From the NCBI RefSeq assembly GCF_014203605.1, contig NZ_JACHJJ010000021.1, positions 1 to 64,000 of the forward strand: a DNA stretch of 64,000 bases, given 5' to 3'. Shown here piece after piece: positions 25,686 through 34,053 of this stretch. Numbering within the stretch: the stretch's first letter is position 1; every line of letters starts with the position of its first letter. Source of the stretch: Thiemannella venezuelensis (lineage in GTDB: Bacteria > Actinomycetota > Actinomycetes > Streptosporangiales > Streptosporangiaceae). Under the pieces are notes generated by a model. It had not been told where the DNA came from. It worked only from the letters and a program-made list of their open reading frames with translations, and ran no database searches. A program made the position numbers and the translations under genes.

Positions 25686-26207
25686 ATGATGCACACGATC
25701 ACCCGCCTGTCCGCCGGTGACTTCCACGACAGCGTGAAGGAACTCGCCGAGCTCCTCGCCGACGTCGTCGACGGCGGCGCGTCCCTCGGCTTCCTCGCCC
25801 CCTTCGGGCGGGACTCGGCGGCGGACTGGTGGCGCGCCCGGGCGTCCGCCGTGGCCGACGGCAGCCTCGTCGTCTGGATCTCCCGTGGTCCCGGAGGCGC
25901 CAGCGGCACGGTCAGCCTCGCCCTGGAGGGCAAGGCCAACGGGCGGCACCGCGCCGAGATCGCCAAACTGATGGTCCACCGCCGGGCCCGGGGCCGGGGA
26001 GTGGCACGCGCCCTCCTCGCCGCCGCCGAGGAGGGCGCCGCCCGGGCGGGAGCGTCCCTGCTGCTCCTGGACACCGAGACCGGCAGTCCCGCGGAGCGCC
26101 TCTACCAGGCCGCCGGTTGGACCCGCTACGGCATCGTCCCGGACTACGCCGCCGAGCCGGCCGGCTCCCTGCGGGACTGCAGCTTCTTCTACAAGCGGCT
26201 CGGCTGA
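25686..26207 (+). CDS. GNAT-family N-acetyltransferase
   Basis: The 173-residue protein has the GNAT core. Motif A reads IAKLMVHRRARGRGVARALLAAAEEGA, with the acetyl-CoA pyrophosphate loop RRARGRGVA, followed by LLLLDTETGSPAERLYQAAGWTRYG. Two start codons, ATG 25686 and 25689, are adjacent. It may form an operon with the XRE-cupin gene. The acyl acceptor is unknown. Confidence 0.9.
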   Translation: MMHTITRLSAGDFHDSVKELAELLADVVDGGASLGFLAPFGRDSAADWWRARASAVADGSLVVWISRGPGGASGTVSLALEGKANGRHRAEIAKLMVHRRARGRGVARALLAAAEEGAARAGASLLLLDTETGSPAERLYQAAGWTRYGIVPDYAAEPAGSLRDCSFFYKRLG

Positions 26208-26280
26208 CCGGTCCCGGTCGCCGCGGCCGGTGGACGGCGGAGGCGTTCACCTCGGTCGGGGAACGCCTCCGCACAGGTAG

Positions 26281-26693
26281 GCGGACTCCTCCGGCAACCG
26301 CGGCGTCATCGTGATCCCGGTGAGGCGCTCGGCCATGCTGTGGTACCACGATCACGCCATGGGACTCACCGGCCTCAACGTCTACGCGGGCCTCGCCGGG
26401 CTCTACCTCGTCAACGACCCCGCCGGCGGGAATGGGTCGTGCACCAGCACGCGATCCTCCATACGCTGACCTTCAGCGGCGTGCCGTTCAGGGCGCCGTC
26501 CGAGGACTTCGTCGAGGCGGGATCGACCGAGATCTGGAAGTACATCAATTCCAACCACGACGCCCACCCGATGCACGTCCACCTCGTCAACTTCCAGGTG
26601 CTGAACCGGCAGCCGATCGACGCGGCCGCCACGGGAGGGCTGGGCCCGGCCGGCGGCCACCGCGGAGAAGACCGGTCGGGGGAATCCCTGTGA
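26281..26693 (+). pseudogene. Multicopper oxidase remnant, internally deleted
   Basis: Two pieces of a CotA/bilirubin-oxidase-like multicopper oxidase can be read. Piece one (frame of 26335) is [19 protein letters not shown] and GLYLVND, with the type 3 copper HxH. Piece two (frame of 26340) is SGVPFRAPSEDFVEAGSTEIW followed by NSNHDAHPMHVHLVNFQVL, with the C-terminal cupredoxin HxHxH region. The several hundred residues normally between them are missing, the frames differ, and the final copper motif HCHxxxH is absent. No function is expected. Confidence 0.75.
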
Positions 26694-26726
26694 TCTCGAC
26701 TCCGCACGGGCGGGGAGCGGGATCCG

Positions 26727-27247
26727 TCAGACCGGTTCGATCACCTCGAGCCGGAACCGCCGGGCCAGCGCCCTGGCCTCCTCCTCCCGCCCGCAGGGCA
26801 CCGCGATGTCGGCGATCTGCCACGGCTGTCCCCTCCAGGTCCCGGTGAACCGCAGGAGCGCCGGCGTCCCGCCGGTGCGGTCGACGAAATCCACCTCGCG
26901 CAGATTGAGCAGCGCCGCATACGCGCCCGGCCGGCGGTAGACACCCACCGGGCTGATGTGGACCTCGCCCTGCGGCCGCAGACGGGCAAGCAGAGTGCCC
27001 CGCTTCAGCAGGGCGGTTCCTGCCGCGGCGATGACGTACAGGAACGCTGTGACGGCGACGAACACGCCGAGGGCGGAGATCGCGTGCGCCTCCCCGGCGA
27101 ACCCGGCGCCCCCCACCGCTGCAGCGCGGCAGGGCCCTGGTCCCAGTCGCGAAAGCGAGACCACAAGAACACGGACATCGTCACCGTGCCGCCGAGCGCC
27201 GGCAGGAGCATCAGGCGGACGTGCGTGATCGACAACAGCCGGATCAT
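26727..27247 (-). pseudogene. Frameshifted membrane protein with bacterial PH-like C-terminus
   Basis: From ATG 27247 one frame reads MIRLLSITHVRLMLLPALGG, a membrane helix, and RFRDWDQGPAALQRW. The sequence then continues sensibly only in another frame as GGAGFAGEAHAISALGVFVAVTAFLYVIAAAG, a second helix, and a soluble part (GEVHISPVGVYRRPGAYAALLNLREVDFVDR...WQIADIAVP) resembling bacterial PH-like domains. The switch falls at a run of six G on the coding strand near 27112. A one-base indel, either biological or a sequencing error, explains it. Confidence 0.6.
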
Positions 27248-27353
27248 GACGAGGCCGGTCCCGCCGGAGCCGGCGCTCCCGGTCCCGGGGACGGCCGCGC
27301 CGGCACGGCCGGGCGGACGGGGGCCACGGCCGGCGATGCCGGTGATCGGGCCG

Positions 27354-27379
27354 TTCTCCGGTCATGCATGACCGGAGAA
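27354..27379. repeat. 26-bp perfect palindrome without spacer
   Basis: The left arm TTCTCCGGTCATG (27354-27366) is followed directly by its exact complement. It lies 107 nt upstream of the frameshifted membrane-protein gene and 66 nt past the VOC gene end. With no loop it is better suited to a dimeric repressor than to a terminator. The regulator is unknown. Confidence 0.6.
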
Positions 27380-27445
27380 TGATCCTCTCCTCTTGGAGAT
27401 CACTTGCATCCCGGCGCAACACCTGATCAGGCCGGGCGCGCCGCG

Positions 27446-27907
27446 TCAGTCCAGGCAGAACTCGTTGCCCTCGGGGTCGGTCATCACGATGAAGCCGGCG
27501 CTCATCGGGGGCTCGGGCTCGTGGCGGCGCACCCGCGTCGCACCCAGCGCGACGAGCCGGTCGCACTCGGCCTCCAGCGCCGCCATCCGCTCGTCTCCCT
27601 GCAGCCCGGGAGCCGCGCGGACGTCGAGGTGGACGCGGTTCTTGGCGGTCTTGTCCTCCGGGACCTGCTGGAAGAACAGCCGCGGGCCGTGCCCGTCCGG
27701 GTCCTCGACGGCCGAGGCCGTGTTGCGCTGCCCCTCCGGTACGCCGGCCCGCGCGAGGAAGTCGTCCCACGCGGCCAGCGGGTCGGCGCCCTCGGGCAGC
27801 TCGACTCCGGGCGGGCCGGGGTGGACGTAGCCCAGCACGTCGCGCCAGAAGGACGACAGCGCCCGCGGGTCGTGGGCGTCGAAGGTGACCTGGATATGGC
27901 GGCTCAT
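27446..27907 (-). CDS. VOC-superfamily (glyoxalase-like) protein
   Basis: The 153-residue protein shows two beta-alpha-beta-beta-beta halves. It opens MSRHIQVTFDAHDPRALSSFWRDVLGY, contains NRVHLDVRA and ends FIVMTDPEGNEFCLD, the standard VOC ending with a metal-ligand Glu. This subgroup is often called a glyoxalase/bleomycin-resistance protein, but the substrate is unknown. It is divergent from the WYL regulator at 28039, and a palindrome between them suggests direct control. Confidence 0.88.
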   Translation of the reverse strand: MSRHIQVTFDAHDPRALSSFWRDVLGYVHPGPPGVELPEGADPLAAWDDFLARAGVPEGQRNTASAVEDPDGHGPRLFFQQVPEDKTAKNRVHLDVRAAPGLQGDERMAALEAECDRLVALGATRVRRHEPEPPMSAGFIVMTDPEGNEFCLD

Positions 27908-27994
27908 CGGGTGCTCCGTTCGTAGCGGATTTCACGTGCGGGCGGGAAGGCCGCGCAGCGGGCGGGCCGCGCCCTGGAGAGCATTCTGGCACCC

Positions 27995-28019
27995 AAAGCG
28001 GACAGAAACGGTCCGCTTT
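27995..28019. promoter_or_regulatory. Palindromic operator between VOC and WYL genes
   Basis: AAAGCGGAC (27995-28003) and its exact complement GTCCGCTTT (28011-28019) are separated by 7 nt. The site lies 20 nt before the regulator's start and 88 nt before the VOC start, where a repressor could control both divergent genes. Confidence 0.7.
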
Positions 28020-28038
28020 CTCTGGCAGGGTGGACGGC

Positions 28039-29034
28039 ATGGACGCGGCGATCGGTGACGAGCGGGGTACGACGGAACGGGTGCTCACCCTGCTCGGGCT
28101 GCTGCAGCAGCGCCGGGTCTGGACCGGCCCCGAACTCGCCGACCGGCTCGGGGTCACACCGCGGACGGTGCGGCGTGACGTCGAACGGCTGCGCACCCTC
28201 GGCTACCGGGTGCACGCCGGCCAGGGGGTCGGCGGCGGCTACCAGCTCGGCCCGGGGCAGGACCTGCCGCCGCTGCTCCTCGACGACGAGGAGGCGATCG
28301 CCACCGCGGTCTCGCTGCTCGCCGGCGCGGGGGGCGCGGTCGCCGGGGCCGGCGACGCCGCGCTCCGGGCGCTGACCAAGCTCGACCGGGTGCTCCCCGC
28401 CCGGCTGCGCCACGAGGTGCGCGCGCTCTCCGACTCGGTGGAGTTCTTCGGCGGAGGCCGTACGCCGGTCGACCCCGAGGTGCTCATGACGCTGGCCGGA
28501 GCCTGCCGTGACGAGGTCGAGGCCGGTTTCGACTACCCGTCCGGGAGCGAGGTGCGACGGCGGCGGGTCGAGCCCTACCGCCTGGTCGCCTCCGACCGGC
28601 GCTGGTACCTCCTCGCCTACGACCTCGACCGTGACGACTGGCGCAGCTTCCGCGTCGACCGGATGACCGATGTGGCCGCACGGACCTGGCGCTTCCGCCC
28701 GCGCGCGGCGCCCGACGCGGCGGCGTACGTGCAGGAGAGCGTGGCGAGCCGGGTCTACCCGCACCAGGCGCGCTTCCTCGTGCACGCGCCGGCGGACACG
28801 GTGCGCGCGCAGGTCCCGGCGTCGGCGGCCGTCGTACGACCGCGGGGAAGCGGGCGCTGCGAGGTGCTCAGCGGTGCCGGCAGCCTCGACTTCGTGCTCC
28901 TGCACGTGCTCCTGCTCGGGCATGACTTCGAGGTGATCGATCCTCCGGAGCTGGGGAGGCGCTGCCGTGCGCTGGCGGAGAGACTGCTGGCGGCGGGGGC
29001 GGGCCCATCCGTGCGGGACGCGGAGCAGCCGTGA
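28039..29034 (+). CDS. WYL-domain (YafY-type) transcriptional regulator
   Basis: The 331-residue protein has a DeoR-like HTH (about 12-65; LLGLLQQRRVWTGPELADRLGVTPRTVRRDVERLRTLGYRV), a WYL domain with RRRVEPYRLVASDRRWYLLAYDLDRDDWRSFRVDRM (about 175-215) and a WCX C-terminal extension. WYL domains bind small or nucleic-acid ligands. ATG 28039 is preferred over the in-frame GTG 28030. It is divergent from the VOC gene and likely controls it and itself through the palindrome at 27995. Confidence 0.92.
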   Translation: MDAAIGDERGTTERVLTLLGLLQQRRVWTGPELADRLGVTPRTVRRDVERLRTLGYRVHAGQGVGGGYQLGPGQDLPPLLLDDEEAIATAVSLLAGAGGAVAGAGDAALRALTKLDRVLPARLRHEVRALSDSVEFFGGGRTPVDPEVLMTLAGACRDEVEAGFDYPSGSEVRRRRVEPYRLVASDRRWYLLAYDLDRDDWRSFRVDRMTDVAARTWRFRPRAAPDAAAYVQESVASRVYPHQARFLVHAPADTVRAQVPASAAVVRPRGSGRCEVLSGAGSLDFVLLHVLLLGHDFEVIDPPELGRRCRALAERLLAAGAGPSVRDAEQP

Positions 29035-29122
29035 GCCGCGACCGCGCCGAGGCGCGCTTGCGCTCCCGCCCCGTCCCTATGCCCGGCGGCGCCGGGATCC
29101 GCCGGGGGAGGAACAGGAACGA

Positions 29123-29689
29123 TCACCCGGCGGGGCGGCCGGTCCCCTCACCGGGCAGGTAGCCTCCGTCACCCTCCGCCGTCCGGCCGGATCCGGCGTC
29201 GGGGTCGTCCTCGTCGGAGGCGACCCAGTCCATGCCGGCTCCCACATGCCCGCCGTCCGGTCCGGCGGTACGGCTCGGCCGGGGCCCGTCGTCGTCCGGG
29301 CCGCCCTCCACCGGGCCCTTCGCCCGGCGACCGGCGTCCGGGGCGTCCACGGGCCCGGTCTCGTCCGCGGGCATGGGGTGCGGGCTCGGTCCGGCCGCCG
29401 TCTCGGTGCGCCCCTCGATCTCGTCGGTCCGCGCGCCCACCGCCTTCTCGTCCGAGCCGGCCGTCCCCGGCCGCTCGTCGTCACGGCCGGCGACATATCC
29501 CGTGGACCGGGACCAGCCGCTCCTGGGTTCGGCGTCGTCGCCGGGGCGCCCGCCCGGGTGGGCGTTGGAGCCGCGGATCGACGCGGGGCCGATGTCGCCG
29601 CCCATGTCGTGCAGCCCGGGATCGAAGGTGGTGCCCTTCAAGCTCTCCCGTTCCCTGGCCCGTTCCTTCTCCCGCTCGTCCTCGTTCAC
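29123..29689 (-). CDS. Hypothetical acidic disordered protein (188 aa)
   Basis: The protein opens MNEDEREKERARERESLKGTT, a highly charged helix, then becomes rich in Gly, Asp, Pro and Glu with no hydrophobic core, and ends in GDGGYLPGEGTGRPAG. GTG 29689 is supported by GGGAGGGAG just upstream. It directly follows the DUF5709 gene and shares its disordered, acidic character, so both may belong to one stress-related operon. No family was recognised. Confidence 0.6.
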   Translation of the reverse strand: MNEDEREKERARERESLKGTTFDPGLHDMGGDIGPASIRGSNAHPGGRPGDDAEPRSGWSRSTGYVAGRDDERPGTAGSDEKAVGARTDEIEGRTETAAGPSPHPMPADETGPVDAPDAGRRAKGPVEGGPDDDGPRPSRTAGPDGGHVGAGMDWVASDEDDPDAGSGRTAEGDGGYLPGEGTGRPAG

Positions 29690-29727
29690 GGTGCTCCCTC
29701 CCGTTCGGCGGCCGCCTGGTACGCGGC

Positions 29728-30312
29728 TCACTCCGGCTCCACCCGCATGGCGGCCTCCTCCGCCGAGTAGCCGCCCGCGTCCGGGCCGACCTCGTCGGCG
29801 ACCAGGTCGGCCTCGGCGTCCTCCCTGACGCCCTCGTCGGCGGCCACCAGCCGGCCCGCCCGGCGGGGCTCGTCCCAGACGGCGCCCGACGGCTCCTCGG
29901 GCTGGGCGGACCAGTCCTGGCCGGCACCGGTGTCGGGCTCGTAACCGGTGTCGAGGTCGGAGCCCACGCCCAGGCCGCCCTCGGCCGACACCCGCGGCCC
30001 GAGCTCGTCGGCCCCGCCCGTCTCCAGGTCGTCCCGGTCGCCGCGGGGCCCGCCGGCCGGCTCGTCGGCGACGCCGAACATCGGCTGCTCCTCGGGCACC
30101 TCCCTGCTGATCCTGCCCTCCAGGGACTCACCCTGGATCTGCTCGTCGACCGTGGTCCCGAAGTCGTCGACGGCCATCGGGCGGTCCCCGGGCAGCGGCG
30201 CCTCCTGCGGGTCCACCGCCCACTGCTGCTGCGGAGTGCCGTCCTGCAGATCCGGAATCCCCTCGTCCTCGAACCGCGAGTGAGGGTCGTGCTCCGGCGT
30301 GTGCTCTCTCAT
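29728..30312 (-). CDS. DUF5709 family protein
   Basis: The 194-residue acidic protein has the DUF5709 core DDFGTTVDEQIQGESLEGRISREVPEE (about 49-76) and a second conserved-looking block near the C-terminus (GRLVAADEGVREDAEADLVADEVGPDAGGYSAEEAAM). It is otherwise disordered. Function is unknown; the family is frequent in actinomycetes. It is the first gene of a two-gene minus-strand unit. Confidence 0.8.
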   Translation of the reverse strand: MREHTPEHDPHSRFEDEGIPDLQDGTPQQQWAVDPQEAPLPGDRPMAVDDFGTTVDEQIQGESLEGRISREVPEEQPMFGVADEPAGGPRGDRDDLETGGADELGPRVSAEGGLGVGSDLDTGYEPDTGAGQDWSAQPEEPSGAVWDEPRRAGRLVAADEGVREDAEADLVADEVGPDAGGYSAEEAAMRVEPE

Positions 30313-30506
30313 GGCCCCTCCTGCCTGCGCTTTCCCCTTACCCTCCCCTCGGTTCCCCGCCGGTTCGGGTCATAACGGGCCGACGCGAAACCGGGCCCGC
30401 CCGCGACCCGCCCGCCGTACCGGGCCCGGCGCAGGAACGCCGGGACGTCGCCGGACCCGGATCCCCCGACGTCGTCCCGCCGGTCGCCGTCGCCGGCCGG
30501 GTGAAC

Positions 30507-31577
30507 CTAGGCGCGGCCGACGATCGCGCCCGCGCGGTCGACGACCACGACGTCGACCGCGACCGGGGCTCCCCGGAGCACGGCCTCCGCGCTGCGGCGG
30601 GCCCGCTCGGCGACCAGGTCGCCGAGCGGGAGGCCGGCCTCCTGGCACAGGCGCAGGGCGTGCAGGGCGGTGTTGGCCCCGCGGACCCGTCCGGCCAGGG
30701 CCTCGTCCCCGCCCGCCTCGCGGGTGAGCGCGGCCAGCAGCTCCGGATTGACCTGGGAGCGGCCCGAGTGGAGGTCGAGGTGGCCGTCGGCGAGTTTGGA
30801 CAGCTTGCCGATGCCCCCGGCGACCGTCAACCGGGGCACCGGGTGCCGCCGCAGGTACTTCAGCACCGCTCCCGCGAAGTCGCCCATGTCGAGCAGGGCG
30901 TCCTCCGGCAGGCCGTACAACTCGGCGGCGACCCGTTCCGAGGTGCTCCCGGTGCACCCGGCGACGTGCGCGTAGCCCGCCGCCCGGGCGACGTCGATCC
31001 CGCGGCGGATGCTGTCGATCCACGCCGAGCACGAGTACGGCACGACGACGCCGGTGGTGCCGAGGATGGACAGGCCGCCCAGTATGCCCAGCCGCGGGTT
31101 CCAGGTCCTCCCGGCCAGTTCCTCGCCGCGCTCCACGGAGATCTCCACGACCACGTCCCCGGTCCCGCCGTGCCGGGCGGCGACCTCGGCCACGTGCTCG
31201 CGCATCATCCGCCGGGGGACCGGGTTGATCGCCGGCTCGCCCACCTCCAGCGGGAGGCCCGGCTTGGTGACCGTGCCCACGCCGGGCCCCGCGGCGAACA
31301 CCACGCCGGTGCCCGGGGCGCCGCGCCGTACGGTCGAGGAGATCAGTGCGCCGTGCGTCACGTCGGGGTCGTCCCCGGCGTCCTTGACCACCGAGGCCGT
31401 CGCCGCGCCGTCCGCGAGCCCCTCGCGGGCCAGCGCGAACGCCGGACGCTGCCCCCGCGGCAGGGTGATCTCCACCGGGTCGGGGAAAGCGCCGGTCAGC
31501 AGAGCGGTGTAGGCGGCGGTGGTCGCCGCGGTCGCGCACGCGCCCGTGGTCCAGCCGTGGCGCAGGGGCGCGCTCAC
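30507..31577 (-). CDS. cbiD: Cobalt-precorrin-5B (C1)-methyltransferase
   Basis: The 356-residue protein has the CbiD signatures: LRHGWTTGACATAATTAAY at the N-terminus, VVEISVERGEELAGRTWNPRLGILGGLSILGTTGVV in the middle and ERVAAELYGLPEDALLDMGDFAGAVLKYL. CbiD methylates C1 of the corrin ring in the oxygen-independent pathway, where CobF acts in the aerobic one. No cobF is seen here, so CbiD probably fills that step. It is divergent from cobK. Confidence 0.95.
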   Translation of the reverse strand: MSAPLRHGWTTGACATAATTAAYTALLTGAFPDPVEITLPRGQRPAFALAREGLADGAATASVVKDAGDDPDVTHGALISSTVRRGAPGTGVVFAAGPGVGTVTKPGLPLEVGEPAINPVPRRMMREHVAEVAARHGGTGDVVVEISVERGEELAGRTWNPRLGILGGLSILGTTGVVVPYSCSAWIDSIRRGIDVARAAGYAHVAGCTGSTSERVAAELYGLPEDALLDMGDFAGAVLKYLRRHPVPRLTVAGGIGKLSKLADGHLDLHSGRSQVNPELLAALTREAGGDEALAGRVRGANTALHALRLCQEAGLPLGDLVAERARRSAEAVLRGAPVAVDVVVVDRAGAIVGRA

Positions 31578-31723
31578 GGCCCGCCCGCCGGCCGGTACGG
31601 TGTCCCGGAGCCGCGGGACCGGAGCGGGAGGGCCCGGCCGCCCCGCGGCGGGACGGCCCCCGCGCCCCGCGAGGGGAGGGGCCGGGCGCCGGGCGGGACA
31701 GGAGACGGGAGAGAGGTGGCGGG

Positions 31724-32473
31724 GTGCTGAACGTCCTCGTGCTGGGCGGCACCGGCGAGGCGCGGAGGCTGGCCGCCGCGCTCGCCGGACGGGCCGGGAC
31801 GCACGTGGTGTCCTCGCTGGCCGGGCGGGTGCGCGACCCGAAACTGCCGGTGGGCGAGGTGCGCGAGGGGGGCTTCGGCGGCCCGGAGGGGCTCGCGGCC
31901 TGGCTGGCGGAGCACCGGATCGGCGCCGTCGTGGACGCGACGCACCCGTTCGCCGCCCGGATGAGCGCTTCGGCCGCGGCGGCGGCCCGGGCGACCGGAC
32001 TCCCGCTGCTGGTCCTGCGCAGGCCCGGCTGGCAGGCGGCGCCGGGCGACGACTGGCGGCCGGTCCCGTCGCTGGAGGCCGCGGCCGGGCTGCTGCCCGC
32101 CCTGGGGGAGCGGGTCTTCCTCACCACCGGCCGCCGCAGCCTGCCGGTCTTCGCGGACCTGGACGGCCTGTGGTTCCTGGCCCGCGCGGTGGACCCGCCC
32201 GAGCCGCCGATGCCGCGCCGCGTGGAGATCCTGCTCAGCCGGGGCCCGTTCACCGTCGAGGGCGAGCTGGCCCTGATGCGGGAGCACCGGATCGACGTCG
32301 TGGTCACCAAGGACAGCGGCGGAGAGATGACCACGGCCAAGCTCCGCGCCGCCCGCGAGCTGGGCCTGCCGGTCGTGATGGTACGGCGCCCGCCCGCACC
32401 CGGCGGCGTGCCCGCGGTGGAGACCGTCGAGGCGGCGCTCTCCTGGCTGGCGGCCGTCGCTCATGCCGGGTAG
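31724..32473 (+). CDS. cobK: Precorrin-6A reductase
   Basis: The 249-residue protein has the CobK/CbiJ pattern: NVLVLGGTGEARRLAAAL (dinucleotide fold), DATHPFAARMSASAAAA, LLSRGPFTVEGELALMREHRIDVVVTKDSGG and PVVMVRRPP. It reduces precorrin-6A to precorrin-6B with NADPH. GTG 31724 follows GAGAGGTGGCGG. Its 3' end overlaps the convergent cobIJ gene by 13 bp. Confidence 0.95.
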   Translation: MLNVLVLGGTGEARRLAAALAGRAGTHVVSSLAGRVRDPKLPVGEVREGGFGGPEGLAAWLAEHRIGAVVDATHPFAARMSASAAAAARATGLPLLVLRRPGWQAAPGDDWRPVPSLEAAAGLLPALGERVFLTTGRRSLPVFADLDGLWFLARAVDPPEPPMPRRVEILLSRGPFTVEGELALMREHRIDVVVTKDSGGEMTTAKLRAARELGLPVVMVRRPPAPGGVPAVETVEAALSWLAAVAHAG

Positions 32474-34053
32474 CGCCGGGGGGTGAAGACCACCCGGCGG
32501 CCGTCGCCCCGCTCGGCCACCCGCGTGGTCGAGGACCCGACCAGCAGCAGGCAGCGCATGTCCACCGCCGCCGGGTCCAGCTCGGCGAGCGTGGTCACCG
32601 TCATGGTCTCGCCCGCCCCGCCGACGTCCCGGCCGATGACCACCGGGGTCTGCGGGGCGCGGTGCTCCAGCAGCAGGTCGCGGGCGGCGGCCACCTGCCA
32701 GGTCCGGCTCTTCGACGCCGGGTTGTAGATCGCCAGAACCAGGTCGGCCCTGGCCGCCGCGCTGATCCGCTCCGCCACCACGTCCCACGGCTTGAGCAGG
32801 TCCGACAGCGACAGCACGCAGTAGTCGTGGCCGAGCGGCGCACCCGCCCGGCTCGCCACCGCGTGCGCCGCGGTCAGGCCGGGCAGGACCCGCACCGGGA
32901 CGCCGGAGAAGCGGGGCTCGCAGGCCACCTCCAGCACCGCGCTCGCCATCGCGAACACCCCCGGGTCGCCGGAGGAGACGACCGCCACGCGGGCCCCGGC
33001 CGCGGCCAGCCCCAGCGCGTGCGCGGCCCGCTCCGCCTCCACCCGGTTGTCGGTGGCGTGGCGGCGCTGGCGCGGGTTGGGCGGGACCCGGTCCAGGTAG
33101 GGGCCGTACCCGACGAGCTCGTCGGCGGCGGCCAGCGCCTCCTGCGCCTCCGGGGTCAGCCACGGCCGCCCCGCCGGGCCCAGCCCGACCACCACGACCT
33201 CACCGGCCCGGCCCGCCGTACCCGCCGCCGCCGCCTCCGTCCGGTCCCGGCCGGCCGTTCCGGTCTCCGCGGCGGGGGCCGTACCCGCGTCCGCGCGACC
33301 CTCCGGTGCGGGAAGGCCCGCGTTGACCGGGCTGGTGATCAGGGCCAGCGAGAAGTACGGCACGCCGGCCGGGTCCACCTCGGCCAGCGGGGCCAGGCGC
33401 TGGCCGCCGGTGGTGGCGCGCTCCACGTACCAGGCCTCGCCCAGGCGGCCCGCCTTCTCCAGCGCGTCGCGGACCTTGGTGAACGTCCGGCCGAGCTTGA
33501 GGACCGCCGCCGAGTCGGTGGCGGCCAGCCGCTCGGCCAGCACCTCGGCGGGGAGGGTGCCGGGCAGGACCGTCAGCGTCTCGTCCCGCTCGACCAGCGG
33601 CCGGCCCAGGACCGCCGCCGCCGCGCTGACCGAGGTCACTCCGGGGACGACCTCGGTGGCGTAGCGGTGCGACAGGCGCTTGTGCATGTGCATGTAGGAG
33701 CCGTAGAAGAGCGGGTCGCCCTCGCACAGCACCACCACGTCGCGCCCGGCGTCCAGGTGGGCGGCGAGCCGGAGCGCGCACTCGGCGTAGAAGTCGTCGA
33801 TCGCCCCCTGGTAGCCGCCGGGATGGTCGGTGGTCTCCGTGGTGAGCGGGTAGATGAGGGCCTCCTCGATCTGGCCCTCCCGCAGGTACGGCGCGGCGAC
33901 CGAGCGGGCGATGCTCCGGCCGTGCCGGGCGCTGTGGTAGGCGATCACGTCGGCCGAGCCGAGGAGCCGGGCGGCCTTGACGGTCACCAGTTCGGGATCG
34001 CCGGGCCCCAGCCCCACTCCCCAGAGCCGCCCCGCCGGGTTCATGTCAGTCAT
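32461..34053 (-). CDS. cobIJ: CobI-CobJ fusion: precorrin-2 C20- and precorrin-3B C17-methyltransferase
   Basis: The 530-residue protein contains two tetrapyrrole methylase domains. The first (about 1-245; RLWGVGLGPGDPELVTVKAARLL, LCEGDPLFYGSYMHMHKRL) matches CobI. The second (about 285-525; VVVVGLGPAGRPWLTPEAQEAL, VSSGDPGVFAMASAVLEV, LAIYNPASKSRTWQ) matches CobJ. An Ala/Gly/Thr-rich linker joins them. The fusion is common in actinomycetes. The start at 34053 is coupled to the cobH stop, so cobG-cobH-cobIJ forms an operon on the minus strand. Confidence 0.95.
   Translation of the reverse strand: MTDMNPAGRLWGVGLGPGDPELVTVKAARLLGSADVIAYHSARHGRSIARSVAAPYLREGQIEEALIYPLTTETTDHPGGYQGAIDDFYAECALRLAAHLDAGRDVVVLCEGDPLFYGSYMHMHKRLSHRYATEVVPGVTSVSAAAAVLGRPLVERDETLTVLPGTLPAEVLAERLAATDSAAVLKLGRTFTKVRDALEKAGRLGEAWYVERATTGGQRLAPLAEVDPAGVPYFSLALITSPVNAGLPAPEGRADAGTAPAAETGTAGRDRTEAAAAGTAGRAGEVVVVGLGPAGRPWLTPEAQEALAAADELVGYGPYLDRVPPNPRQRRHATDNRVEAERAAHALGLAAAGARVAVVSSGDPGVFAMASAVLEVACEPRFSGVPVRVLPGLTAAHAVASRAGAPLGHDYCVLSLSDLLKPWDVVAERISAAARADLVLAIYNPASKSRTWQVAAARDLLLEHRAPQTPVVIGRDVGGAGETMTVTTLAELDPAAVDMRCLLLVGSSTTRVAERGDGRRVVFTPRRYPA

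Noticed and set aside
26727-28196. A long minus-strand frame covering the membrane protein and the VOC gene region as one 489-residue protein.
   Set aside because: Only its last part makes sense; the rest is a shadow of the VOC gene and includes the intergenic palindrome.
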